Assembly (NCBI RefSeq): GCF_001512285.1
Contig: NZ_LNUV01000003.1
Coordinates: forward strand, 346,017 to 410,016
DNA: 64,000 bases
From: Arthrobacter sp. EpRS71
GTDB lineage: Bacteria > Actinomycetota > Actinomycetes > Actinomycetales > Micrococcaceae
Direction of reading: 5' to 3'
Positions 17,518 to 25,233 of this stretch are shown in pieces. The position numbers and the translations under genes were made by a program. Numbering within the stretch: position 1 is the stretch's first letter; every line of letters begins with the position of its first letter. The notes under the pieces were generated by a model, which was given only the letters and a program-made list of their open reading frames with translations, did no database searches and was not told the DNA's origin.

Positions 17518-18834
17518 ATGTCCCAAGGATGGTCTTTCGAAACCCGCCAGATCCATGCAGGCCAGGAGCCTGACTCCGCCACCGGAGCGCGCTCCCTGCC
17601 GATCTACCAGACCACGTCTTTTGTGTTCCCCAGCGCCGAGAGCGCTGCCAACCGTTTTGCCCTGGCCGAACTGGCTCCCATCTACACGCGCATCGGCAAC
17701 CCGACGCAGGATGCCGTGGAGCAGCGGGTCGCGAGCCTTGAAGGCGGATTGGGTGCCCTCCTGCTCAGCTCCGGGCAGGCAGCGGAGACTTTTGCCATCC
17801 TGAACATTGCCGAAGCGGGCGATCACGTGGTGGCCAGCCCCAGCCTCTACGGCGGCACCTACAACCTGCTGGCACACACCCTGAAGAAGTTCGGCATCTC
17901 TGTGACCTTCGTGGAGGACCCGGACAACCTGGACCATTGGCGTGACGCCGTCCAGCCGAACACCAAGTTGTTCTTCGGCGAGGTTGTCTCCAACCCACGG
18001 CAGGACGTTCTGGACATCGAGGGCATCGCACGCACCGCCCACGAGGCCGGCGTGCCCCTGATCGTGGACAACACCCTGTCAACGCCATACCTCATCCGTC
18101 CCATCGAGTGGGGCGCGGACATTGTGGTGCACTCTGCAACCAAGTATCTGGGCGGCCACGGGTCCGCGATCGCAGGTGTGATTGTGGATTCCGGCAACTT
18201 CGACTTCGGCAAGGATCCGGAACGCTTCCCCGGGTTCAATACCCCGGACCCCAGCTACAACGGGCTCGTTTACGCCCGGGATTTGGGTAAGGACGGTGCT
18301 CTGGGCGCCAACCTGTCCTACATCCTCAAGGCCCGTGTCCAGTTGCTCCGCGATCTCGGCTCGGCTGTATCGCCGTTCAACGCCTTCCTCATCGCCCAGG
18401 GACTGGAGACACTGAGCCTGCGGGTGGAACGTCACGTTGCCAACGCCACCAAGGTGGCTGAATGGCTTGAAGCCCACGACGACGTCGAATCGGTCGCCTA
18501 CGCGGGCCTGCCATCCAGCCCCTGGTACCAGCGGGGCCAGAAGTACGGACCCAAGGGCACTGGGGCAATAGTTGCCTTCAACATCAAGGGCGGAGTGGAA
18601 GCCGGCAAGCGTTTTGTGGACGGACTGGAGCTGCACTCGCACGTTGCCAACATCGGTGACGTCCGCTCGCTGGTCATCCACCCGGCGTCGACGACGCACA
18701 GCCAGCTGACGGTGGAACAGCAGCTCGCTGCAGGCGTCAACCCCGGCCTGGTCCGGTTGTCCGTGGGCATCGAACACGTGGATGACATCATCGCGGACCT
18801 CGAAGCCGGATTCCGGGCTGCCAAGGGCGCCTGA
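17518..18834 (+). CDS. metY: O-acetylhomoserine sulfhydrylase
   Basis: PLP enzyme of the Cys/Met metabolism family making homocysteine from O-acetylhomoserine and sulfide. It has 438 aa from the ATG at 17518 (AGGAG upstream); MSQGWSFETRQIHAGQEPD is a typical MetY start. Visible motifs are PIYQTTSFVFPSAESAANRF, YTRIGNPTQDAVEQR, SSGQAAET, the PLP-lysine motif VHSATKYLGGHG (Lys about 209) and HPASTTHSQLT. Its length near 440 favours MetY over the shorter MetB/MetC. It pairs with metX downstream, so methionine is probably made by direct sulfhydrylation. Confidence 0.93.
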   Translation: MSQGWSFETRQIHAGQEPDSATGARSLPIYQTTSFVFPSAESAANRFALAELAPIYTRIGNPTQDAVEQRVASLEGGLGALLLSSGQAAETFAILNIAEAGDHVVASPSLYGGTYNLLAHTLKKFGISVTFVEDPDNLDHWRDAVQPNTKLFFGEVVSNPRQDVLDIEGIARTAHEAGVPLIVDNTLSTPYLIRPIEWGADIVVHSATKYLGGHGSAIAGVIVDSGNFDFGKDPERFPGFNTPDPSYNGLVYARDLGKDGALGANLSYILKARVQLLRDLGSAVSPFNAFLIAQGLETLSLRVERHVANATKVAEWLEAHDDVESVAYAGLPSSPWYQRGQKYGPKGTGAIVAFNIKGGVEAGKRFVDGLELHSHVANIGDVRSLVIHPASTTHSQLTVEQQLAAGVNPGLVRLSVGIEHVDDIIADLEAGFRAAKGA

Positions 18835-18863
18835 CGCCTCGCGCGCAAAGCACTGACCCGGCT

Positions 18864-18896
18864 GCCGCCCGGGCCGACGATTATTCGCCGGGCGGC
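18864..18896 (+). terminator. Hairpin downstream of metY
   Basis: GCCGCCCGG (18864-18872) and CCGGGCGGC (18888-18896) form a 9-bp perfect stem with a 15-nt loop, 30 bp after the metY stop. It lacks a strong U-tract, so termination is probable but unproven. It separates metY from the metX promoter. Confidence 0.6.
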
Positions 18897-18981
18897 TGTT
18901 CCGGGTGCTGGTTCGTGAACGAAGAGCCCTCAAACCGTCACACTGTTGTCACATTCTTCGCCATAACCCCCCTGTGTTTCC

Positions 18982-18987
18982 TAGACT
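18982..18987 (+). promoter_or_regulatory. -10 element (TAGACT) before the metX riboswitch
   Basis: TTCCTAGACT matches the sequence upstream of metY. A start about 7-9 nt downstream would place the SAM-IV element at the very 5' end of the RNA. Confidence 0.55.
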
Positions 18988-18995
18988 CGTCGTAT

Positions 18996-19115
18996 TAGGT
19001 CATGAGTGCCAGCACACAGCCCCGGCTTGCTGGCCGGCAACCCTCCTCCGCGGTGGGGTGCCCCGGGTGAAGACCTGGCCTGTTCGCACGCAAGGCGACG
19101 GGCAAGCGCGAGGTT
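18996..19115 (+). ncRNA. SAM-IV riboswitch in the metX leader
   Basis: The leader contains GGTCATGAGTGCCAGC, GGCTTGCTGGCCGGCAACCC, CCGCGGTGGGGTGCCCCGGG and TGAAGACCTGG in the order known for the S-adenosylmethionine-binding SAM-IV class, which is found in actinobacteria upstream of methionine genes. The 5' GGTC can pair with the distal GACC to close the structure. The remaining bases to the metX ribosome site at 19124-19129 would be the expression platform. Repression at high SAM is known for the class; the mechanism here is not visible. Confidence 0.88.
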
Positions 19116-19129
19116 AAGGTGCCAAAGGA

Positions 19130-20248
19130 ATGACCATTACTGCTACAGCCCTTCCAAAATCCGGAGAAGACGACGGAACCGTCAAGTATGCCGGCATCGG
19201 TCCGCTGGAACTTGAAGCCGGTGGATTCCTGCCCGACGTCGTCCTCGCTTACGAGACCTGGGGGCAGCTGAACGCCGATGCCTCCAACGCGGTGCTCATC
19301 CAGCACGCACTCACCGGCAGTACGCATGTAGCCCGCGGAGCCACGGACGAGGAAGGATGGTGGGAGCAACTCGTTGGTCCGGGTGCCACCATCGATACCA
19401 ACAAGTTCTTCGTCATCTCCATCAACATCGTGGGCGGCTGTTACGGCAGCACCGGCCCATCATCAGAGGCTCCGGACGGACGCCCGTGGGGCTCACGTTT
19501 TCCACTGGTCACCCTGCGCGACAGCACAGAGGCTGAGTCGCGCCTCGCCGACGCCCTGGGAATCGAGGCCTGGCACGCCGTATTGGGCGGATCCATGGGC
19601 GGCGCACGTGCCCTCGAGTGGGCTGTGACCTTCCCCGGCAGGGTCAAACGCTGTGCCGTCATTTCGGTGGGCGCCTACAGCACTGCCGAGCAGATTGCCT
19701 TCGCCCAAGCCCAAACCCTTGCCATCAGGCAGGACCCGAACTTCAACAACGGCGACTACTACGGCGATACCGCGCCCGAGCACGGTTTGGCCTTGGCCCG
19801 GCGCATCGCCCACATCACGTACCGCTCGGCGTTGGAGCTGGACGTCCGCTTTGGCCGTCAAGCCCAGCACCAGGAGACTCCGCTGGCCGCAGTATTGGGC
19901 GAGCGCGGCCGATACCAAGTGGAAAGCTACCTGGACCACCAAGGAACCAAACTGGTGCGCCGTTTTGACGCGAACAGCTACATCGCCATCACCGAAGCAT
20001 TGATGTCCCACGACGTCACCAGGGGTCGCGGCTCGTTGGAAACGGCGCTTTCCGGTGCTACAGCTGAGTTCTTTGTGGCGGCCGTGGACAGCGACAGGCT
20101 CTACTTCCCGGCGCAGTCACAGGAACTTGCTGCCGCGCTCCCCGGCGACGTGCCGGTTCACGTCATTGAGGCGCCGATTGGACATGATGGCTTCCTCACC
20201 GAAATCGGCCAGCTCTCCGAGCAGCTCCGGGACGCGTTTTTTGCCTAG
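19130..20248 (+). CDS. metX: Homoserine O-acetyltransferase
   Basis: Alpha/beta-hydrolase-fold enzyme that acetylates homoserine with acetyl-CoA, supplying the substrate of MetY. It has 372 aa. Visible motifs are LAYETWGQLNADASNAVLI, HALTGSTHV, INIVGGCYGSTGP, the nucleophile elbow GGSMGGARALEW, and the catalytic Asp/His regions AAVDSDRLYFPAQSQEL and IGHDGFLTE. AAAGGA immediately precedes the ATG. It is downstream of a SAM-IV riboswitch, so expression should fall when SAM is plentiful. Confidence 0.95.
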   Translation: MTITATALPKSGEDDGTVKYAGIGPLELEAGGFLPDVVLAYETWGQLNADASNAVLIQHALTGSTHVARGATDEEGWWEQLVGPGATIDTNKFFVISINIVGGCYGSTGPSSEAPDGRPWGSRFPLVTLRDSTEAESRLADALGIEAWHAVLGGSMGGARALEWAVTFPGRVKRCAVISVGAYSTAEQIAFAQAQTLAIRQDPNFNNGDYYGDTAPEHGLALARRIAHITYRSALELDVRFGRQAQHQETPLAAVLGERGRYQVESYLDHQGTKLVRRFDANSYIAITEALMSHDVTRGRGSLETALSGATAEFFVAAVDSDRLYFPAQSQELAAALPGDVPVHVIEAPIGHDGFLTEIGQLSEQLRDAFFA

Positions 20249-20251
20249 GCT

Positions 20252-20839
20252 TTAGCCGTTCATGATGTCGCCGCGCTGCCTCATGTAATCCTCCATGGCA
20301 ATCTCGCCGTTGCTGAACTTCGCGTCCAGCTCAGCCAGCTTGCGCGCCCGGTATCCCTGCGGCTCAGAACCGTTCGTTGCGGGAAACGTGCTGGGGGATG
20401 ACGGGCTCGATGGCGGCCCGGACTGCGGTGCGTCATCTACTGGGCGGTTGATGGCCGGCTCCGACGGGTAGCCCGGGTGGCCCTGATCCGAATAGCCCGG
20501 GTGACCCTGACCCGGATAGCCCGGGTGACCCTGACCCGGATAGCCCTGACCGGGGGAGCCCTGACCGGGGGAGCCCTGCGAAGGGAAATTCCGGGACGGG
20601 AAATTTTGCGAAGGGTAATTTTGCCCAGGGTAGCCCTGTCCCGGGTGATTTTGCCCGGGATAGTCCTGTCCCCGGTAGTCCTGCTGCGGGTACCCCGGGC
20701 CGGGCAGGTTCTGCGGCGGGTAGCCGGGGCCGCGGAAGTCCCCGTGGTGGATCCGGCGCGCCCGGGAGCGGTTGTACATGCGGATTCCGAGCGGAATCAG
20801 CCACGAGCAGACGATGATCCAGAAGATCAGATTGTTCAC
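20252..20839 (-). CDS. Small membrane protein with Gly/Pro/Gln repeats and SHOCT-like C-terminus
   Basis: The protein has 195 aa with a GTG start at 20839. One N-terminal membrane helix (NLIFWIIVCSWLIPLGI) is followed by a basic stretch, then about 100 residues of degenerate PGQGYPGQ-type repeats. The C-terminus RARKLAELDAKFSNGEIAME plus EDYMRQRGDIM resembles a SHOCT (short C-terminal) motif. The repeats are also visible in the DNA and are likely prone to slippage. No function is known. It is convergent with metX, with 3 bp between stops. Confidence 0.7.
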   Translation of the reverse strand: MNNLIFWIIVCSWLIPLGIRMYNRSRARRIHHGDFRGPGYPPQNLPGPGYPQQDYRGQDYPGQNHPGQGYPGQNYPSQNFPSRNFPSQGSPGQGSPGQGYPGQGHPGYPGQGHPGYSDQGHPGYPSEPAINRPVDDAPQSGPPSSPSSPSTFPATNGSEPQGYRARKLAELDAKFSNGEIAMEDYMRQRGDIMNG

Positions 20840-20923
20840 AGTGCAGGCCTCCTAGGTCTCACCCCAGCTTAGTCGCGCCACCTGGGACCGGTGTGTGAAC
20901 GTGGCACTGCCCCGTCTGGCATC

Positions 20924-20983
20924 GTCCTGTCCGTCACTGTCCTGTCCGGCACCGTCGTGTCCGGCACTGTCGTGTCCGTCACT
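20924..20983. repeat. Four tandem copies of a 15-bp repeat
   Basis: GTCCTGTCCGTCACT, GTCCTGTCCGGCACC, GTCGTGTCCGGCACT and GTCGTGTCCGTCACT follow without gaps, and a partial fifth (GTCCTGTCA) runs to the stop codon of the downstream-facing minus-strand gene at 20990. They fill most of the gap between two minus-strand genes. Confidence 0.9.
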
Positions 20984-20989
20984 GTCCTG

Positions 20990-22162
20990 TCACACCAGGG
21001 TGACGTCCATGCCCAGGAACCTGCCGTAACGATCCACCTCGGCCCGCAGGGCGGCCTGCTCCTGCGCAGTGGCAGGCTGGTTCATGCGCACGTCCAGCTC
21101 GCAGGCCCCGCCGGAGAATCCGTGACGCCACCATCCGGCCAACCTTCCATCCAGCAGGACCACGTGCATGGGTCCGTTGTCTTCGGGGAAGTATGGCGCC
21201 GTTCCGCCCAGGAAGTGCCGGGACTGCGAGTAGCCCATCACGTACTCGTCGTAGCACTGGATCAGGTCAATGCGGGGGAGCGCAGGGTCCTCAGTCGTCC
21301 AGGGGTGGTCCCCGCTGGCGAGCGTGGCCACTTCCTCCGCAGCCAGATAATACTCAAGCCCATCAAGTTCAAGGGCGCCCAAGCTGCCGGGAAAGATGTC
21401 CTGGGCTACCTGGATTCCACGCTTCACATCCTTCATGGTCAGCCCGGACCACACCGCACAGTCCTTCACGGTTGCGGGGCCCCGGCTGCTGAAGTACCGG
21501 AGCGCCAGTTGCCCCAGTGCCTGTTCACGATCCTCCCCGGCCAATGGTGCGGCAAGGAAGCCGGGAACGCGTTCCTCGAACAGGGCGTACGTCTGTTTCA
21601 GGGCACCCCCTGAGGATCTGACGGGGGAGCCGCTGACCAGGACGCGGCTGATTTCGGCATGCATCAGGTGGTAGATGAAGCCCAGGCCCTTGCTGGGGAA
21701 GCCCGCCTCTGCCAGGACCTGTGCCAGTTCCTCACGTGTCTTGTGCTCTCCGTCCGCCACCGCCGCGGCCAGGATTCGGCCGCTCCTTGCAGCGGCGTCC
21801 TCATCGATTCCTGTTTGGCGATACATGCCTTTGTTGCCCTGGTGGAGGCGATCTGCGGACAATCCCATCAACCAGCCGAGGTCGTCCCGGTGCACAAAGT
21901 GCCAGGTGGGGCGCAGGATGTGTGTCCGCAGTATTGTTCCATCAGCTACGGCCTGCTCAACATCCGAGGCCGTGACCATGGATGAAGGATGGGGGGAGCT
22001 TCTTTGCGAGAGCGTCCACCGCGCATAGGGGAATTCCTGTGATTGGACGGCCAGCAGGTTGCGGACCACTTCCCCGGGCCCTGCGGCGTAGGGAGCCCGC
22101 AACTGTTGCCGCCGGAGCCGCGTCCGCCGAACGGTCTCCCCAGGTGCAGGAACGGGCGTCAC
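20990..22162 (-). CDS. Winged-helix DNA-binding protein, AlkZ-like DNA glycosylase family
   Basis: The protein has 390 aa from a GTG at 22162; a start further upstream would run into the preceding gene. It belongs to the HTH_42 family of winged-helix proteins that includes interstrand-crosslink glycosylases. The N-terminus has LRRQQLRAPYA then LLAVQSQEFPYARW, where the Gln-x-Gln resembles the catalytic AlkZ motif. ILRPTWHFVHRDDLGWL and the C-terminal GRLAGWWRH segment are also typical. Repair of alkylated or crosslinked DNA is a family-based inference. It starts 1 bp after the SGNH hydrolase stop, implying an operon. Confidence 0.75.
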   Translation of the reverse strand: MTPVPAPGETVRRTRLRRQQLRAPYAAGPGEVVRNLLAVQSQEFPYARWTLSQRSSPHPSSMVTASDVEQAVADGTILRTHILRPTWHFVHRDDLGWLMGLSADRLHQGNKGMYRQTGIDEDAAARSGRILAAAVADGEHKTREELAQVLAEAGFPSKGLGFIYHLMHAEISRVLVSGSPVRSSGGALKQTYALFEERVPGFLAAPLAGEDREQALGQLALRYFSSRGPATVKDCAVWSGLTMKDVKRGIQVAQDIFPGSLGALELDGLEYYLAAEEVATLASGDHPWTTEDPALPRIDLIQCYDEYVMGYSQSRHFLGGTAPYFPEDNGPMHVVLLDGRLAGWWRHGFSGGACELDVRMNQPATAQEQAALRAEVDRYGRFLGMDVTLV

Positions 22163-22163
22163 G

Positions 22164-23027
22164 TCAGCGGCGCGGCAGGAGGGTGCCGGTAGAGCCGAAG
22201 ACGGGCGCCGGCGTCGGACGCTTTGGTGTGATGCCATCGCCGGATGACTGGTGCCGAAGCCGCCGGATCACCCACGGGACAAAGTACTCGCGGGCCCAGA
22301 CGAGGTCGGATGACCTTGCCTCACGCCAGGTGCGGGGCGGCAGGGACTTTGGCATCAGGGGCTCAAGCGTGTGGTGGACGTTCAGTGCTTCCAGCACCAT
22401 CATGGCGATGGTGTGGTGGCCAAGCGGCGAGAAATGCAGGCGGTCCGCATCCCACATCTGGGGGTCCGTCAGCTGCCGCAAGGACCACATGTCCGCGATG
22501 ATGGCGTCGTGGCGTGCGGCCACCGTCCGGAGGTTCTCGTTGTAAATGGCAACCTTGCCGCGGATCCGGCCCAAGACCGATGCTGCAGTGTCCGGACCAT
22601 TGAAGAGCACCACGGTAGCGCCGCCCGAGCTCAGCTCAGCTACTGCGGCGTCGAGCTTTTCGGCCAACAGGTCGGGATCGCCGCCCGGGCGGATGAGGTC
22701 ATTGCCGCCAGCTGAAATGGACACCAGGTCCGGCTGCAGTTCCAAGCAGGGGCCCACTTGTTCATCGATGATCTGCTGAAGTAGCCTGCCCCGGATGGCG
22801 AGGTTGGCGTAGGCGAAGTCCTCCTGGCCGCGGCCCAGTTCCTCGGCGACCCGGTCCGCCCACCCGCGGTGACCGCCGGGGTTCCGGGGTTCGGGGTCGC
22901 CGATGCCCTCGGTAAAGGAGTCACCCAAGGCCACATAGCGGGTCCATGGGTGCTTCTGGATGGACTCGAGGGGCTCGGGGGCGGGCTCGCCCGGCTTCAG
23001 TAAAGGATTGTTCTCACTCACGCTCAT
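22164..23027 (-). CDS. SGNH/GDSL-type hydrolase
   Basis: The protein has 287 aa from the ATG at 23027 (MSVSENNPLLKPGE). The SGNH blocks are clear: YVALGDSFTEGIGD (catalytic Ser), a Gly block near AIRGRLLQQI, SISAGGNDLIRPG (Asn) and DRLHFSPLGHHTIA (Asp/His). No signal peptide is visible, so it is probably cytoplasmic. Members hydrolyse esters, thioesters or acyl groups; the substrate is unknown. It is divergent from a carboxylesterase across 70 bp and coupled to the AlkZ-like gene. Confidence 0.87.
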   Translation of the reverse strand: MSVSENNPLLKPGEPAPEPLESIQKHPWTRYVALGDSFTEGIGDPEPRNPGGHRGWADRVAEELGRGQEDFAYANLAIRGRLLQQIIDEQVGPCLELQPDLVSISAGGNDLIRPGGDPDLLAEKLDAAVAELSSGGATVVLFNGPDTAASVLGRIRGKVAIYNENLRTVAARHDAIIADMWSLRQLTDPQMWDADRLHFSPLGHHTIAMMVLEALNVHHTLEPLMPKSLPPRTWREARSSDLVWAREYFVPWVIRRLRHQSSGDGITPKRPTPAPVFGSTGTLLPRR

Positions 23028-23097
23028 ATCCTGCACCGTGACGTCGACCCTACGCCACCGTAGGTTGTTACTTGTGGGTAACTGCAAGAATGGACCC

Positions 23098-23751
23098 ATG
23101 ACTGAAGCACCCTCATTTCCAGCCCCCGTAGTCCTGTGGTCCCACGACGAAGCCGAACGCGCAGGCAAGCCCCTCCTGGTCCTGCTGCACGGCTACGGCT
23201 CCAACGAGGACGACCTCTTCAGCTTGGCCGGGTTGCTTCCCGAAGGCTTTGTTGTGGCTGCCCTTCGCGCGCCGATGCCCATGGGGCCGGGCTTCACCTG
23301 GTTCCCCCTGACAGCATCCATCGACTACTCACTGGATGCCGTGAAGCAAGCGGCCGAGTACGCCCTTGAATGGCTGGACACGGTCAAAGGGAACCACTCG
23401 TCAGTGACGTTGTTGGGCTTCTCCATGGGTATGGCCATGGCCACCACCATGCTCCGCTACCGTCCCGCGGACTTCGCCGCCGTCGTCGGGCTGTCAGGCT
23501 TTGTGATCGACGCCGGCGCTGACGCCGCCTTCCGGGACCATGAACTGGACGGATCGTTGCCGATGTTCTGGGGCCGTGACCAGCAGGACCCCGTGATCAC
23601 CCAGGACAAGATCGAATACACCATGGGGTGGGTCCGCAAGCACGTTGACCTCACCAAAGTGCTCTACACGGGGATGTGGCACGGCATCAACCAGCAGGAA
23701 ATCGGACACGTAGGTGAGTTCCTCACCCACAAGGTCCTGACCACCCCTTAA
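23098..23751 (+). CDS. Phospholipase/carboxylesterase-type alpha/beta hydrolase
   Basis: The protein has 217 aa from the ATG at 23098. Motifs of this small esterase family are VLLHGYGSNEDDLFSL, ALRAPMPMGPGFTWFPL, the nucleophile elbow LLGFSMGMAMAT, and the catalytic Asp in WGRDQQDPVI; the catalytic His is likely in GMWHGINQQE. It is transcribed alone and ends against a palindromic element. Confidence 0.87.
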   Translation: MTEAPSFPAPVVLWSHDEAERAGKPLLVLLHGYGSNEDDLFSLAGLLPEGFVVAALRAPMPMGPGFTWFPLTASIDYSLDAVKQAAEYALEWLDTVKGNHSSVTLLGFSMGMAMATTMLRYRPADFAAVVGLSGFVIDAGADAAFRDHELDGSLPMFWGRDQQDPVITQDKIEYTMGWVRKHVDLTKVLYTGMWHGINQQEIGHVGEFLTHKVLTTP

Positions 23752-23754
23752 AAG

Positions 23755-23816
23755 CAACGCGGGGTCACTTCTGCACCCTTATTGCCTCACAGGGGGCCAT
23801 AAGTGACCCCGCGTTG
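23755..23816. terminator. Long palindromic intergenic element, copy 2
   Basis: CAACGCGGGGTCACTT (23755-23770) and AAGTGACCCCGCGTTG (23801-23816) are exact reverse complements and match the arms of the element at 5676-5738. The inner part has diverged. It again lies between convergent genes. Confidence 0.85.
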
Positions 23817-23818
23817 TG

Positions 23819-24046
23819 TCAGGCGGCGGTGATCCGGACCGTCTGGCCGTTGACGGTGACGGTATCGCCCACATGGAGCTGGCGTCCGCGGCGGTCATCA
23901 ATTTCGTTGTTGACCTTTACCAAGCCGTTCTTGATGAGCTCCGTGGCTTCAACGCCGTCCTCCACCAAGTTGGCGAGCTTCAACAGCTGGCCCAGGCGGA
24001 TCATGTCGTCGCGGATGGGGATCTCTTCAATTTCGGGGTTGCTCAT
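23819..24046 (-). CDS. S4-domain RNA-binding protein
   Basis: The protein has 75 aa, almost entirely an S4 domain: IRLGQLLKLANLVEDGVEA, LIKNGLVKVNNEIDDRRGRQ and VGDTVTVNG. It resembles the small YbcJ/YaaA-like S4 proteins linked to ribosome or tRNA binding. Its exact partner is unknown. It is divergent from the YdcZ-type transporter. Confidence 0.85.
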   Translation of the reverse strand: MSNPEIEEIPIRDDMIRLGQLLKLANLVEDGVEATELIKNGLVKVNNEIDDRRGRQLHVGDTVTVNGQTVRITAA

Positions 24047-24069
24047 ACAGCAATGATGCCTGAAGTAGT

Positions 24070-25074
24070 GTGGTGACGGTGCCGCAGCCTTCTCCCCGTC
24101 CCACCCTCCCGCTGGTCATTGGCCTCCCTATTGCCGTAGCAACAGGCATGGTCATCCCTCTTCAAGCAAGGATCAACGGGGCTCTCGGCGCGAAACTGGA
24201 CGACGGCATCGCCGCATCCGTGGTGAGCTTCACCACAGGGCTCCTGCTCATCGGTGCTATTTCCCTTGCCACACCCCGGGGCAGGGCCGGCCTGCAGCGG
24301 ATCATTCCTGCTGTCCGGAACCGCAGTTTTCCCCGCTTCTATGTCATGGCCGGTGCCATCGGCGCGTTGTTCGTCTTTGCCCAGTCATTCACAGTGGCAC
24401 TGCTGGGTGTTGCACTGTTCACCGTCGCGGCAGTCACCGGACAAACGCTCAGTGGCTTGCTTGTGGACCGCATGGGAATCGGCCCGGGAGGTAAACGTGC
24501 CATCACTGGCGTCCGGATCCTGGGCAGCGTCCTGACCGTGGCCGCCGTCGCCTGGGCAGTTTCACCGCGGTTCGGCGGCGACGCCGACATCGCCTCGCTC
24601 GTTGTGCCCGTCCTCCTGCCGTTGGCCGCCGGCTTCTTCATGAGCTTCCAGCAGGCCATGAACGGAACCGCCACTGTGCATTATGGGACGCCGGTCGCTG
24701 CGACGCTGGTGAACTTCATTGCAGGGTCAGCCATTTTGTGGATTGCGTGGATCATCAAGCTCTCCGTGGCGGGACCGGGTAATCCGCTGCCCGCTGAGTG
24801 GTGGTACTACCTCGGTGGCCCCATGGGCTGCCTCTTCATTGGACTGGCGGCGCTGCTGGTCCGCAGCCTCGGCGTCCTGATCACGGGTTTGGGCATGATC
24901 GCCGGGCAGTTGGTGGGCTCGTTGGTGCTCGACGTCGTGATCCCCAGTCCCGGGGCGGTGGTCGCCTTGCCCACGGTGCTGGGTACGGTGCTGACACTCG
25001 CCGCGATCATCGTGGCCACCTTGCCCTGGCCCAAGGGAGCTTTCGCACAAAGATCCACGGCCAAAGGCCGGTAG
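24070..25074 (+). CDS. DMT-superfamily transporter (YdcZ/DUF606 type)
   Basis: The protein has 334 aa with about ten hydrophobic segments. It has two homologous halves, each starting with a PLQARINGALG-like or FQQAMNGTATVHYGTPVAATLVN-like motif typical of YdcZ-type inner-membrane proteins; this is a fused double-length version. The GTG at 24070 is used, and another GTG follows at 24073. Substrate unknown. It is followed by the glyS leader. Confidence 0.8.
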   Translation: MVTVPQPSPRPTLPLVIGLPIAVATGMVIPLQARINGALGAKLDDGIAASVVSFTTGLLLIGAISLATPRGRAGLQRIIPAVRNRSFPRFYVMAGAIGALFVFAQSFTVALLGVALFTVAAVTGQTLSGLLVDRMGIGPGGKRAITGVRILGSVLTVAAVAWAVSPRFGGDADIASLVVPVLLPLAAGFFMSFQQAMNGTATVHYGTPVAATLVNFIAGSAILWIAWIIKLSVAGPGNPLPAEWWYYLGGPMGCLFIGLAALLVRSLGVLITGLGMIAGQLVGSLVLDVVIPSPGAVVALPTVLGTVLTLAAIIVATLPWPKGAFAQRSTAKGR

Positions 25075-25233
25075 GGTAAGTATCGGACAGTATCTCCGTG
25101 TACTTTCCCGCAGTAGAACGCAGTAGTAACAACAAACTTTCCCCCAGCACCCCGCCGGACAACCTCGTCCGGATTCCGGGGCAAACCACCGCGGACCGCA
25201 CCCAGCGGCCCTGTAGAACAAATGGAGTTACCC

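Noticed and set aside
20252..20839. CRISPR-like array in the 20.4-20.7 kb repeats
   Set aside because: Repeats are short, contiguous and in frame, encoding PGQGYP-type peptides; there are no unique spacers.
20891..21613. Plus-strand frame with repeated Val/Ser/Gly (VLSGTVVSGTVV)
   Set aside because: It reads through the 15-bp tandem repeat and then antisense to the AlkZ-like gene; the regular peptide comes from the DNA repeat.
25075..25233. T-box riboswitch before glyS
   Set aside because: No specifier/antiterminator core (TGGNACCGCG-type) is visible in the 159-bp leader.
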